Source: Zerene cesonia
Taxonomy: Eukaryota > Arthropoda > Insecta > Lepidoptera > Pieridae
Direction: 5' to 3'
NCBI RefSeq assembly: GCF_012273895.1
Contig: NC_052117.1
Span: forward strand, 4,968,406-5,032,405
DNA: 64,000 bases
A program made the translations under genes and the position numbers. Positions 46,372-58,686 of the stretch are shown here, in pieces. Every line of letters starts with the position of its first letter. Position 1 is the first letter of the stretch. A model generated the notes under the pieces. That model did not search any database. It was given only the letters and a program-made list of their open reading frames with translations, and was not told the DNA's origin.

Positions 46372-48368
46372 TTAATAAATAAACGTTTGATATTTTAATA
46401 AATAACTGATCAACAAAGTTATAGGTTAATGTGAATGAATTATTATAATTTATTAAATTTCTGCTTCAATTTTTTCAGTTTATAACTTTAAAATATTATA
46501 AATAACCATTTGTTTCAACTGTGGATACCGAATAAGCCATATAACTTGTATACAGCAAACAACGTATAAGAAATTCGTGTACAGATAAAACAACACTTTA
46601 AAAGAAAAAAGCAAACTGTATAAATCAAAACATTTACCAACAAAAGTTCCCGAACCAATTATTCTTATTCACAAACCGGCACGTCAAAAGCCGACGTGTT
46701 ATCAACACTTAATTATGAAAGCCGTTTGCGTTAAATTAACACAAAATAATCATTAAATACAAACACTTCACTCGTAATAATTCCGCTTTAAATCATAACG
46801 TTAGTGAGTCGTGCAATTAATTGCGTGAAATAACTTTATCACTGAAAGCACATTATACCGTGAAATGTTTGTAAGCGTGTTACACAATAAATAACGGACA
46901 CTAAGCTGATTAGCATAAAATCGGGTCGACATACCCAGAATTACCTAAAATCTGTTAACAAATGGTGGCTTTGCATAATTGAATGAGTCCAAAGCTAGCG
47001 CGGGCATATGGAGCACGGTGTTCTGTAGCCAGCTTTTTCTAACCAATTATATTCTGGCGATCGTTTAAAATCGTTATGACTAAAATTCTAATATTTGAAA
47101 CGATTTGCATGCCAATGTTTGCTAGCGTCGATCGAGCTTACTTTACATTAGTTTTATTTAAATATGACTGAGAGTTTACTCGTTGGATAAATAATATCAT
47201 GAAATATAAAAACGTTTTTCTCAAAAGATTATCAACTAACATAGACAGAGAAATCTTTAAATCAAAACGATATATAGAAAGGTTTTTGTCATTTAGTTCT
47301 TTGCCGATTGCAAGTTTTCATAATGTTTAGGAAACAATGCACTTCATTAATCTGAATTCTGAGATATATACAGAATCGATAGTGTTATTCGACCATATGG
47401 CACTTCAAGTAATGCATAGTTTCGATCTGGTTTCGGGTGCCTCAGATTGCAATGATTCCGTTTGCATTCCAATCCTCGTGAGTCTCTTCAATTAGACCAT
47501 TGTGTTCTAAGCACTTTCTGGAAATTGCACTTACGATTTCAAATATTCTGGGTCCGAGAGAAAGCGTTAATTGAAAGAGTTTTGTGTATAGGTGTAGGGG
47601 AAAATCACATAATAATACGACTGGTAATTCGACGGTGGATCTTAAATACAATTTTTCGTTTCATGAATTATAAATTTCTAAGAATATGTCACATTTATGA
47701 TGAGTTATTAAGGGCATAGAATATTTTTATAATCATGATATTATTACATAGTATACAGTATGTATCACATACAATTATTTATAGATATATATTTAGATTT
47801 ACACAAGCTATGTGCTCGATAAATAATAATAAACAGAAGGTATGTTATGGATCACAATCTTTTTTTATACCTAGGTAGATTTATCACGATATTAAGTTAT
47901 TAAATTTTTAACGGTGTCATTCTTACTTATCATAATATATAAATGTAAAGGTGTGTATGTTTATTTGTCTTTTTTTCACATCGCAACGAAGCGATATGAA
48001 TTTTGTGTCAGGAGACAATAGGATGGCTAAAGGACCGTAGTGAAATGTTTCATTCCTATGAGACTTACCTTCTGTTACGCGAGTGAAACTTTTAATAAAT
48101 CATAACACATTTCAAGTTTGCGAGACACACGTTGCTTGGTTTTATCTTCGGTGAAGAGTAGGTAAGAAACAATTTCAAGACAACATAATATAAGAATTTT
48201 GATCTTTATGGAATATCGAACTATGAAACAAATGTAAATTGGATCTAGCAAAGTATAGTAATAGAAACCATAACCTGCTTTAATGAAACCGGGATAACGC
48301 ACAAGTTGTTCCAGAGTAAAATATTATGTTCCTCATGTAGGCTGTAACTTGTAAATTATTTTTATATA
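46372..48368. other. Non-coding stretch with a possible repeat scrap
   Basis: Mostly unique AT-rich DNA. At 47940-48060 TGTAAAGGTGTGTATGTTTA and CACATCGCAACGAAGCGATA resemble the body of a lepidopteran short repeat, but no termini were found. The overlapping open frames near 47.5 kb on both strands are likely chance. Confidence 0.4.
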
Positions 48369-48491
48369 AGCGCCATCTAGCAAAGATTCAAAATATTATA
48401 GTGATAGTATAATAATGTCAGCACCTAGCGCCCTCTTGTAGTTCATATTTGAACTAAGATCGCAACATGTAGGTTGAAACTAGATGGCGCT
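48369..48491. mobile_element. Small element bounded by 12-bp inverted repeats
   Basis: AGCGCCATCTAG at 48369-48380 and CTAGATGGCGCT at 48480-48491 are perfect inverted repeats around 99 bases. The inside has another TAGCGCCCTCTTG. GCGCCATCTAG ends are common in insect repeats. No target duplication is obvious, although TATAAG occurs just before and soon after. It is probably a tiny non-autonomous DNA element or a foldback remnant. Confidence 0.55.
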
Positions 48492-49847
48492 TTCCTATAA
48501 GATAATGTCAAGTTTCCTATTGGTATTGATTTAAATACCTGAGTTTGGTTTAGATTCGTGAATATAATATATTAACTATATATATCACGCGTTCTTGCGT
48601 ATATTGTCAAATGAAAACGAGGCAATTATTTATTGATTTTTATTGGATCTGCTTTCATTTTTATAATCGTCATATCATATTTAAACTGATCTAGATAGGA
48701 AAACCCAATATTTATGGAAACAAATGTATAAGATTTAATACTTACGTTCAATTTTCAGTCGCAGATATGTAAAACCAACAGGTACAACATTTAATATAGG
48801 GATTTGTTGTCATCCATAATACTTAATAATAAAAATAAAAGATTTATTAAGGTATTAACATATTGTCGGTATAAATCAAAATTACTGATAGTAGGTACCT
48901 ACTTACAAAGATAAGATTCTCAAAATTACACAATAACTAAGATTCAAGAACTGCAATAACCTAGATTTTCTTTTCTCTTTAAAATACACCGGTATCAAGA
49001 ATAAGGCCAAAGCAGACTGTTGTTAGCGACAAAAAAGGAAAATTTTTCACAATGAAGAAGGAAGTAACTAGTACCTACTAGGTAGCTTCCCATAGTAAAA
49101 CGTCTTGTCACTGTTTGTTCATCATGATATTGTGCTCGTTCGCATGGTATGTACATTTGTTGAAAACATCTATAAGCAACAAATTAGCCACACAAAAATG
49201 AGTTTTATATCTTTAAGTTTAAAACTCCGCACTCTTAGAAAGCAACCTACGTTTACTTATATTAAGTGGTTATTATTAAGATGATGATTATAACAACAAA
49301 CAGTCACAAAATAATCCTGGTTTTATAAGTGTTTTTCAATAAAATTTACAAATTTTTAAATTTTAAATGAAGTGAGTGTAATCGAGAAAATTTTAAGGTA
49401 TTTTGTATTTTCATAAGCTCTTCAATTTATGTAAAAAGAAAAATGGAAGATATGATACACTTTTCAATATATTAAGAAAACGTATAATATTATCGCAAAA
49501 CATTAAAAAATACCCCCATCACAACCATTTAGGGGGTGAAATGTGATAATCGAGTTTGTAATAAAACAAAAACAGCAATAAAATCCAATAAAACATAAAT
49601 TTTCAATTATTTTGCATTTTACAAGTCCTATCAGTATTGTGCATACGTTTACTGTTTGTTTAGGACCCTGCTAAAACCAATCTAAACTAATATTTAACAG
49701 CCGTTGGACAGTTTTATGTTTCCAAGTTGACAAAGGGCGAATCTGTGCATTGTATTAAACGATACCTGCCTGCCTATATTTACTATTTAATCGAGCCTCT
49801 CTAATGAGAGAAAAGAAAACAGTCCTTCTGCAATAGTTATATATGTT
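48492..49847. other. Non-coding stretch, nothing recognised
   Basis: AT-rich unique sequence, no gene or repeat recognised. Confidence 0.45.
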
Positions 49848-50063
49848 ACTGTAAAAGCCCGACCTGTGGTAAATCCTAAGATTTTCCGGTAAATCATAAA
49901 GATTTACCTCAACTAAAATTAAAAGTAAAGATAAATCCTAAAATTTACCAGTTGTATGATGGTAGAAATACAATAGAACTGTTTGGACATTCACTATTGA
50001 GAGTTGGTAAACCTTAAGTTTTATCGGGATCTTAGGATTTACCACACTTCGGGCTTTTACAGT
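49848..50063. mobile_element. MITE, 216 bp, with 35-bp terminal inverted repeats
   Basis: The left end (49848-49882) and the reverse complement of the right end (50029-50063) agree at 33 of 35 positions: ACTGTAAAAGCCCGA, a two-base difference, then TGTGGTAAATCCTAAGAT. Inside, the motif GGTAAATC recurs in both orientations, including the hairpin GGTAAATC-ATAAA-GATTTACC at 49888-49908 and a further GATAAATCCTAAAATTTACC. There is no coding capacity, so a transposase in trans is implied. A target-site duplication is not clear, which leaves the superfamily open. Confidence 0.88.
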
Positions 50064-51689
50064 GCCATATACATACATTCTACATACACCTATTTAAAGT
50101 TCATTTTTAATCCTCAATTTATAAAACATTGCCCATAAAATATAGTAAAGTCCATTATACTCTGATCTCTGTAGCAATTACCTATTAAAGGAGTGCAGCA
50201 CTTCGTGTTATATACATCCTGTGACGAGGTTTCGAACGTAGGTAATGGTACTTGACCTGATTTGGTAGTTAGTGCTGTAGCCAACGACGTCATAACCTTG
50301 TAGCTAATAGATAAGATATAGGTATAGACATATTTATTCAAACATATGCATCATTTACAAAAAAAAAAACAATATAAGAAAAAAAATGAATAAGAGACAA
50401 AAAAAGTAACAAACAAACGCATTATTCTGTAGGAATTTTTGATGTTGTCACGAAAAATAATAATTAATCATGATAACATAAGAGTATATTATAATACGAA
50501 TAAAACCCGGGTTTGATTATTTAATTCTTGAACATGAGTTTAAATAATGGTAATGCAACATTAATTGTCTAAAGTAATAGAAGGTAGAGAAGGGATATGA
50601 GTTGAGTACTTATACTCAAATTATGATACAATTACACAAATTGGCTGAATAGAATATGACACTAGGTACAGGCAACAATACTTGGTTGTAGGAATAATTT
50701 CCAACTGTTAGACTTAGATATACTTCAACTGAAGCATGCCAGAATTAAAGGGGCTACCGCAACCTCACAGAACATCGTTCTTAACATAGTTACAGTGAGT
50801 TATCACGTTTCGTACGAAGCGCGTGGGAGCCAAAAGCTCACATAACTATTTCCGATTGCAACAAACAATACTCCTAAATCACCTACCCTTTAATAAGTTT
50901 AGAAAAATATTCGCAATTATATGAACGCTTTGAATGAGTGTGTTTGCCACCATTTTTTATAAACTTAAACTATGTATTAAAAATGTATTAAAAATAATTC
51001 ATGATTATCAATTAGCTTTTTATTAATACGCTTGAAAAAATTCAAAATTCAAGTTAGTTTCTAATTCTTAACATCCGAATTTGCAGGTTTGGTGTTAATA
51101 AATACTTAGATGAAACAAATGCCTGAATTTAAAATTGGAAGCCGGCCATCTCATGCTAACTTGAATACGTTATTAAGGTCAACTGTGAGCTTATGAATTA
51201 CGCATAACTCGCTTAAGCCGGTCATTAGCTGTTTAGCTTAAAGGGATGGCTATGGTGCATTCACATTTCACAATTCACTACTATTTCGTATCCAATCCAA
51301 ATCCAGTTTCAAGCAGCAAAGGTTTGAACAAGCATACGCATTGGTTCGAAAATTAATGAGAATCCAATAATATTTCCTTCTTTAGATTAGCATTTAATAT
51401 TTAAAAAACACGAAATTATCCTTATAATGCAAACGTTAGAATCAAGGCAAAAATACATAGCAGAGTTTAAAAGCTTGTTCTTCTATACAAAGATATATAT
51501 AGAGTTATCTTAAGACAATGTAGACAAGGTACTATACAAAACAATACCACCCATGCCAACTAGAAGTAGGGCACTAGGTTAGGTTTTTTCCACAAGATAA
51601 AACTATCTGAGATGATTAATTATTGTTTCCAAACATTGTCTTGATAAGACTTATCATCCTCAGTCCATGTTGTTTCAATTACATAGCAA
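50064..51689. other. Non-coding stretch, nothing recognised
   Basis: It includes an A-rich run at 50358-50410 and unique AT-rich sequence. No gene, RNA or repeat was supported. Confidence 0.45.
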
Positions 51690-52003
51690 TGTGATGTGAG
51701 TACGCTTCGACACGAATTGGGCCAGCTCGCAACAGGCATCGCACCAAGCATCGCACCAGGGAAGGTACTACACTAACACAGTATGACACACTAAATCTGT
51801 ATGAAATAGTAGCATGCGATGCTACTGCATTTTGGTTCGGTGAGTGAGAGAGCCGCAGTCCCGTGTCCCTCTCTTCACTCCTCCCAATCTATTCATTAAT
51901 TCCCGACGTCAAACTTTCCTTATCCCTAACCCCTTAAAAGCAAGCTACGCATGGCTTACCATCAGAGAACCACCAGCCTGGTTGCCCGCACTAAAACAAA
52001 AAA
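51690..52003 (+). mobile_element. Family S repeat, near full length with internal duplication
   Basis: It begins TGTGAGTACGCTTCGACACG and continues GAATTGGGCCAGCTCGCAAC. CAGGCATCGCACCAAGCATC then holds a short tandem repeat of GCATCGCACCA, followed by GGTTCGGTGAGTGAGAGAGC, the CTCTTCACTCCTCCCAATCT block, CTTAAAAGCAAGCTACGCAT and GGCTTACCATCAGAGAACCA. It ends GGTTGCCCGCACTAAAACAA. The AGTATGACACACTAAATC part where GACCGGCGTGAAA is expected is altered. The segment with the size-variable GCAGAGGCACTGCC block is missing. Confidence 0.7.
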
Positions 52004-52992
52004 TGTGTATATATAAATAATACGTACGAAAATATGTTGTTTTTTATGGTTTATAATAAAGATGGAATGCATTATAATATCAAGGATATCTTGGGCGGAG
52101 AAACCCGCATAATATCTTAAATTTTATATAGAAATTCAAATTTTTAAAATCATATAATAGTAACTACCTCCATAGAGCTTTTAAACGGTATTGTATAACA
52201 CGTCACCCCGATTAGACTGCTTGTGTAATTTGTCTGAATTCTTCAGTGCTAATCCGGGTGTAGCCAAGCTTAAATTTGTCTTCGTTATACTTGACGAAGG
52301 CAAACGTCCTACACTCACTTAGGATTATGTAGCTCATCGGCGTCCTTCACCTTAATGAAGGTAGGTGAGTTTTTCGTGCGTAATTGAATGTCTTGTATTC
52401 GTAGTTATTCTATTTGCTGAGACCGCCGGCGTAATTGAAATAGTTACTGGATATAGCGCTATCATGTTTTTAATTAAACGAGAACCAGGTTAATTAGAAA
52501 TGAGATTATACATAAATGTTATATAATAGATGTAATTTTAGATTAATGTAATATAACTATGGATATTAGAATATCATGCTTGAATGGATCTTAATTCCAA
52601 TTGATTGATCTAAGAGGCGTTATCAGAGAAAGCTCTACCTGAATGTAAGTGCAATACTAATAAATAGCGAATCATTTCTTGTTGAAATAAATTTCATCAA
52701 TTTGTGATCTGAATGTATGTATCTACTTTTCAAAGTACATAATATGTTTAATAATATTATGTTATGGTAGAAGAAAATTAGGTAGAATTAAGGCCACAAC
52801 AAACTAGATCAATGGTATCCCTAGTAGGTACAAAAATATGCAAATATCATAATAATATAATTATATTCACCATAATTTCAAACTATTCCAATTCAAATCA
52901 TTCACTCATCATCAATCAAATACATTTTCATGTCACTTTTCAAAAATACTTCTGTATATAATATTTGTCGCTGTAGCAGGTATTAAAAACAA
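52004..52992. other. Non-coding stretch, possible unclassified repeat at 52190-52385
   Basis: Around 52200-52385 the composition is less AT-rich. It has the inverted pair GTCTTCGTTATACTTGACGAAGGC-like arms (CTTCGT and ACGAAG near 52280-52300) and CCTTCACC...GGTGAGT. No second copy was seen here, so it is not called. The rest is unique AT-rich sequence. Confidence 0.35.
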
Positions 52993-53193
52993 CTAGCTGC
53001 GCCCCGCGGTTTCACCCGCGTAAGTCCGTATCCCGTAGGAATATCGGGATAAAAAGTTGCCTATATGTTATTCCAGTTATCCAGCTGTCTACGTACCAAA
53101 TTTCATTGCAATTGGTTGAGTAGTTTTTACGTGAAAGAGTAACAAACATCCATACATCCATACAAACTTTCGCATTTATAATATTAATAGGAT
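52993..53193 (-). mobile_element. Complete non-autonomous Helitron, 201 bp, minus strand
   Basis: On the plus strand the element is flanked by A and T and runs from CTAG (52993-52996) to GGA. On the minus strand it starts TCCTATTAATATTATAAATG and ends in the hairpin CGCGG-GTGAAA-CCGCG, a short spacer and CTAG. That is the Helitron terminus signature. A second subterminal stem (TATCCCG/CGGGATA) lies further in. Length and termini equal the plus-strand copy at 60039. The 66-codon frame across it is a shadow. Confidence 0.9.
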
Positions 53194-53225
53194 TATATTT
53201 AAAAAAAATCATATATTTTCAAATT

Positions 53226-53345
53226 GAATCAAATGGTACCAGGAAAGGCGCCAACTTTCAAATTAAATAAGAATCATGAAAATCACCCAGTACAATCTTT
53301 TGAGGTAACAAACACAATAAAAAACACCCAGTCGAATTGTACTCT
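53226..53345 (+). repeat. Possible dispersed repeat fragment, class unknown
   Basis: TTTCAAATTAAATAAGAATC followed by ATGAAAATCACCCAG, TTTTGAGGTAACAAACACAA and CCAGTCGAATTG resembles a lepidopteran repeat that I recall with blocks in this order. The first block recurs at 31150-31172. No termini were seen. The 72-codon frame here is not thought to be a gene. Confidence 0.4.
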
Positions 53346-53640
53346 TTGGTCGGTTGATAAAGACTTGTACAAGAGTACTCACGCTGGTTCACCTATACAG
53401 CTATATCAGTCTTCAATATCCGTTCGTCGCATCCTGTGGTAGATCATGCTCATATAATTCACGTCATCTAAACCCGGTAATGTCCGCGAACGCATAATTT
53501 ATGGCCGAGGTGGGCATTTGCATCGACTGCGGAGTTCCCGTAACGACCCCGTATATGTTGTATGATGTGAATGACAGATTTTGTGTCTAATCTAATAAAA
53601 TTGATAGGCTATAAGTTCTAGTTGTAGCCCGTGGTTAGCC

Positions 53641-53835
53641 AGCAGAGGCCCGTATCCTTTTCATCACCCTTCCCAGTTAATTCCCTCTTTCCAGTTCTCA
53701 GTTCTTTCCTTTCACCGCTTTCCCCTTAAAAGTGGGCAGAACATACGCAGCACGACCTTTGCTTGTGTTCATGGGCGGTGGTGATCGCAACCATCAGGCG
53801 AACCACCAGCTCGGATGCCCGCTTAGCCCGCTTAG
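53641..53835 (+). mobile_element. Family S repeat, 5'-truncated
   Basis: It starts at AGAGGCCCGTATCCTTTTCA and runs through CACCCTTCCCAGTTAATTCC, CCCCTTAAAAGTGGGCAGAA and GCTTGTGTTCATGGGCGGTG to GCAACCATCAGGCGAACCAC and CAGCTCGGATGCCCGCTTAG. This is the clearest version of the family's 3' half on the plus strand. The head is missing. Confidence 0.7.
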
Positions 53836-54812
53836 AAGTAACCTATTTTTGACCAATTATTTTCATTTCTCAGTGGTGTGGGTTAGCCATGAAAGCGTTA
53901 GAGAAAAACACACACGCAAACAAACATAACATACACATTATTTTATTTTATTAGATTGGGTTTTGGTTTGTTAAATGTTTAATTATGATAAAAACTAAAT
54001 ATATATCCAGCCCAGGATCAACTCATAAAATGAGGTGTGCTCACAACCAAATTACAATACATGCATACTAAAGCACACGAAACAGTCGTTAATTCTACGA
54101 ATAAATACACATCGAAGGATCGAGTCATCAATCAAAACTTTCAGATCGGATATTTGCCTGACAGTACATTTAGCTCCTTAATTAAAGCTCCGAACAGATG
54201 GCGCGTTCCAACCGCCATAGATTTCAATTAAATCGTGTCACCGCACAATATTGCGTTTTATTATTCATCCATCAGGTTGCTGCTGACGAATTGTTCACGA
54301 TCTAATTTCGTCTTTCAGATTAATTAGTTTTATATATATTTGAAGATGTTTTAATTTGCGTTGCAGTTTGGAAGGACGAGGGACAATTGCGAAAAACTTT
54401 TGCAGTTATGTAAATTGTTGACTTTCCTTGTTTATTGTGAATTGAGCAATAAATTTTAATGCTTCCTAAACATTGATATGAATAAAAAATAATAAATTCA
54501 AAATAGACAGGAACGCATTTTCCACGCGTGAATAGTCTGTTTCGAAACAAAGGACAATTGACACAGCTCATATCCCGCTGTCAATACACAATTTAAACTA
54601 TATTTATTCTATGTTTCTATAATTCTTTACAGTATCTAAGTTTACATTTATATATTTTTATTTAAATGTTTTTGTTTTGATTTATATTGTAAATTCGTAA
54701 GTTTTAAAGTTTCAAAATCAATTTGGATTTAACTTTTTAAGTGTTAAAGGGGTCTTTGGAATCAACATAATATTATATTGTGAAATAATTGACAGTGTAA
54801 CCTATACTGTGG
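53836..54812. other. Non-coding stretch, nothing recognised
   Basis: AT-rich unique sequence with short chance frames. An AGATGGCGCG near 54196 recalls the 48369 inverted-repeat ends but stands alone. Confidence 0.4.
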
Positions 54813-54987
54813 ATTCAAAACATATATAAAATTCTCGTGTCACAATGTTAGTTACCATACTCCTCCGAAACGGGTGGACCGATTGAAATGAAATTTTGTG
54901 TGCATATCGAGTAGGTCTGAGAATCAGCCAACATCTATTTTTTAAATGATAAGAATAAAGCAGAACAGCGTTTGCCGGGTCAGCTAG
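54813..54987 (+). mobile_element. Non-autonomous Helitron-like element (CTCGTGTCACAATG type)
   Basis: It starts near TTCAAAACATATATAAAATT, followed by CTCGTGTCACAATGTTAGTT, CCATACTCCTCCGAAACGGG and GAAATTTTGTGTGCATATCG. It ends TTTGCCGGGTCAGCTAG (CTAG 54984-54987) and T. This is a distinct subfamily from the 201-bp copies, known to me as a lepidopteran repeat. The body is shortened before the GC-rich end. Non-coding. Confidence 0.65.
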
Positions 54988-57875
54988 TATTATTATAAAT
55001 GTAGCTGAAAAATGTAGAAGCTTTATTTGTAATTCATCAATCATTCAATATTACATCGTGATATTAAAGCCTACATAAATATGACATGATTTTAAATTAA
55101 TACGAAGACGTGACAACCTTGCTCAGCAAATTTAATATACAGATTTCACGACGCCAGACTCTCCAAAGATTGATGTGGAACCTTGAAAAAACGAAACTGA
55201 ACAATATTAAAACATTTAATAGCAAGTGTTTTTCGTTTAAACGGATGTTGACGAAGGTTTCGTAGCTCATATTTTAGCGTAATCTGTCAGTCCGATAACT
55301 TTGTAGCTATATTTTATTCAGTGGCAGATATCACGTTTATTTCTTAGAATTTTGATACATATGAATGTTGCTTTTGTATTTTTACGTTATAATTCATACA
55401 AAGGTCTCAGACTTTGTTGCTATCGGCGACAACTGTGTACAAGGGCTCGTAGTTCATCAATGGTCAACTCCTTTATTCTTATTTTTATTGCGATTCATTT
55501 CTTATGTATTGTTGTATTTGAAAGTAACGTTTTTCGTTAGTTACTATTACCGTAATGTACTGTATAATAATAATATCTATCACTTTTAATTTGGATGTTC
55601 ATTATAGGATAATTTTATTTCTATACATATAGATAATTTTATTTCTCAAGGAAATTAATTGTGTACGAGTCTATAAATATTTTCACATTAAATCATATTA
55701 TTCACATTAAATTGTATACTGTATCCTGCTAATGAGCCTTAATGATCGAAGTTTTATTGAGTGGACAATCAAAGTAACTTCTAGTGATGCATCATTTTAT
55801 ACACTATGCTAAAAAGCATCTTGATGCCTCGTACTAATAACATTCAGTTCCTTTTGTCCCACTGCAGTGCATTAAAAATCTCCATACATCACTTATCTCG
55901 AACATCATTTTAACACATGACACAAATTAAGACATCATTCAAATAGTTTTCAAAACGAAGCAGACGTGTTTGTGCGATTTAACCGGCCGTTAAAGCTGAG
56001 TGACAGTGACAAATTACGTCACGGCCGCGTCCCGTGTGTTTTGCGTCACTCAGTTATATTCAGGGCTATGACGTCACGCGACGTATCTTGGCTTGTTTAT
56101 GGTTCGTCTCTGTGTGTGAGTTATGATACGTTTGTCTAGCGTGCGACATCGAAGATTTATGGAGGAAAGATGACCGTAAAAACATCTCTTATGATGGCCG
56201 AGGTATATCGTATTATGAATTTTGAAAAACAGCCTACTTTATAGGTGGCTATCAAGCTTGGAAACGGGAGGACAATTAATTTATATTACCTATCTCCGTG
56301 CTAGCATAATACCTATATAGTGTGTCAAAACATAACACGTGTTTTAGAAATTGATTGTATTTTATTTTAAAGATCAAAGAAAAATTGTATTTCTGTTAAT
56401 TTAGATTTGTCGAAATCAAACTATCTACTCTCTTTAATAGTCGTCGTTGATTTATAATATTAAAACACAAATAATATCCGATATGTACGTAGGTAACAAA
56501 CAATTCAATGTTCAATTTGAATATCTAATAAGTCTGACGTTCACAGCTAACAAATAAGAAAAAAAACACACCTCAATCCACGAATAATGCTAATGGTAAT
56601 TAATTGCCATTAACAAAAGCTAAAACGCCAACAAAAAGGAGAAAACAAATAATATAAATCTAAACAACGCTAGGGAAAGCGGTATAATATTAGATATTTG
56701 TTTTCAAACGCTGGAACGTGCACCGAGCAGACTTTAATTGCCCCGGGGTGGTCTCGTTAGTCCGTCTGTTGGTCTGATTGACACGTATTCAGCTATTGAT
56801 ATGCAACAGGGCCGGCTTGTTTCATGTTTGGCTTTTTGATGCTATTACTGAATCTTTTGCAAACAATTTCCTCAATACGCTGACGTCATAAAACTGAGTC
56901 TAGGGACATTCTTTTGCATCATATGTTTTCTTTTAGAGTAAAAATAGGCTGCTGCTGATGATAATGATGCTTATCATTCCGTGGATATAACAACAATTAT
57001 TCAATAATCAATGAATTGATTATTCTAAGTGCAAATTTATTCAGACTAGAATCGATGGGATGTCTCAATTCGAGGATCTCGTTTCCGTTGTATTGTACAG
57101 CATATTAGTATAAAACTGGATGAACAAACCTTTTAATTAAATTAATTAACCTATCGTTCTCTAAATACAAATATCAATTTATTTTTCTGTGAATCCTATA
57201 TTTGTAATACAAAACAAAACGATCGATATACTTATATACCCACAGTATTATTCAGAACTGTTTGAAATGTTTGTACCATTTCTATATTTAACACATGTTT
57301 AGTACAAGCGTATTTATATTGAAAAAAGATACTATCTATTTGCGGATGTAATAAGACTTAGATATTTTCCTCTTCCTTTCTTTCACATGCCGGATATTTT
57401 ACCTATTGTATGATAATGTGCATTACAATCCTCTATTTCCTATGATCCTAATAGAAAGCCGAGTTCATAATTCAGCTTACTCATTAAACACTAGTGGATA
57501 GCATTAATAACATTTTATCCTCATTATCCGAAGTCATAATAAACTCTGCTTGACAAAATGTATGGCTCTCGAGAGCATATATTTCATTAACGTGTCAAAG
57601 TTTTAATGATGATAAATCGCGTGTTCAAATACGTATTTAGAATCTTATTCGTTGTTTAATGGAAACTCGAACCTTCAAGAGATAATTACTGCAACCATTA
57701 ATAACACTTGTCGACGAATGAGACATGATATTAATTTGATGTCACCTCGACTCAAACGTGAGGCTGCGGAGAAATGCCGGCCTGAACTAAACGTATCAGA
57801 AAATTAATACAGAGGAGTAATCATTTTATTAATCTCCTTAGAGCTTAGGGCTTTGTTACTTTTTATACAAAAACA
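54988..57875. other. Long non-coding stretch, short direct repeats only
   Basis: It contains short direct repeats: GATAATTTTATTTCTA-type blocks at about 55607 and 55632, and TTCACATTAAAT at 55682-55693 and 55701-55712. It has a near-palindrome TAATGGTAATTAATTGCC around 56592. A GC-richer non-repetitive block occurs at 55980-56110 (GCGTCACTC, GACGTCACGCGACG). No gene was supported. Confidence 0.4.
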
Positions 57876-57970
57876 TCTTACTATTGCAAATGCGAAAGTA
57901 ACTTTGTCCGTATGTCTGTCTCTTCTTCATGCACAAAGCACGGAGCCGGTTTAGACAAAATTTGGTACAA
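57876..57970 (+). mobile_element. Helitron-like element, 5' end only
   Basis: After an A it starts TCTTACTATTGCAAATGCGA, then AAGTAACTTTGTCCGTATGT and CTGTCTCTTCTTCATGCAC, matching the leader of the minus-strand copy at 18068. It breaks off after AAAATTTGGTAC. The CTAG end is missing. Confidence 0.5.
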
Positions 57971-58512
57971 TAATTATAATTTAAGACAAGAACATGCGAT
58001 ATAAGTAAAGCAAATGTATTTATTATTGTGTAAAGAATTCCAATATTTCATGCATCTTATATACCTACTAGTAGGTATGTACAAACATTTAATGTTATTC
58101 ACATGCAGTTAGAAATATACGAAAACCTGAAATAAACCAAAAAAAAAAAATGTGTGTGCGATTCACACATGATAGAAGTGAAACTTAAGTAAATCGACAA
58201 AAGAATGAATAAAATAGTTTGTATATTTCTGTCTCATTCTTTGCCGGCTTCATTCTACACATTTTTGTATTTGTGTCTCTTACCTGTCGTTTTCCCGTTG
58301 CATCAGGTTTGAAATCACAACGATTCTAAAGAAGTTTCACTTCAAAAATTGAACGATGAATTAAGTTACACAAATATTTATATTCATTTTTAAGTCGTAC
58401 AAGAGACCCTTTTAAAGGTAGAGAACAACACAAGAGCTGGGAACGAACTAACTTTATTAAAAATTACATTTAAAACATTGATTTAAACAACAATGGGACC
58501 CTTATACCCTAA
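57971..58512. other. Non-coding stretch with an 18-bp palindrome
   Basis: ATACCTACTAGTAGGTAT at 58061-58078 equals its own reverse complement. The rest is AT-rich, with a poly-A run at 58139-58150 and no gene. Confidence 0.5.
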
Positions 58513-58686
58513 CATTTGGTGGATGTTCAAAGTTCCCGGACAAAGCGGTTCGATTCCACATTCCTTATTCGAACCGCAAGGGATTGGAACATGCTTCCTG
58601 AGTCTGTGTTCCCCGACGAGTACAATCTGGAGGTCTTCAAGAGAAGAGTGAACAGGTACCTTCTAGGGAAGCGCGCTCCATCTTAG
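58513..58686 (+). pseudogene. C-terminal remnant of a LINE reverse transcriptase ORF (jockey/CR1-like)
   Basis: A 57-residue frame ends in TAG and contains SRTKRFDSTF, then FLIRTARDWNMLPESVFP, then VFKRRVNRYLLGKRAPS. This is the conserved end of the ORF2 endonuclease/reverse-transcriptase polyprotein of lepidopteran jockey/CR1-type LINEs, in which the R(T)A-WN-LP-VFP motif follows the reverse transcriptase domain. All catalytic parts lie upstream and are absent, so this is a dead, 5'-truncated insertion. The frame has no internal stop, which suggests a fairly recent copy. Confidence 0.9.
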
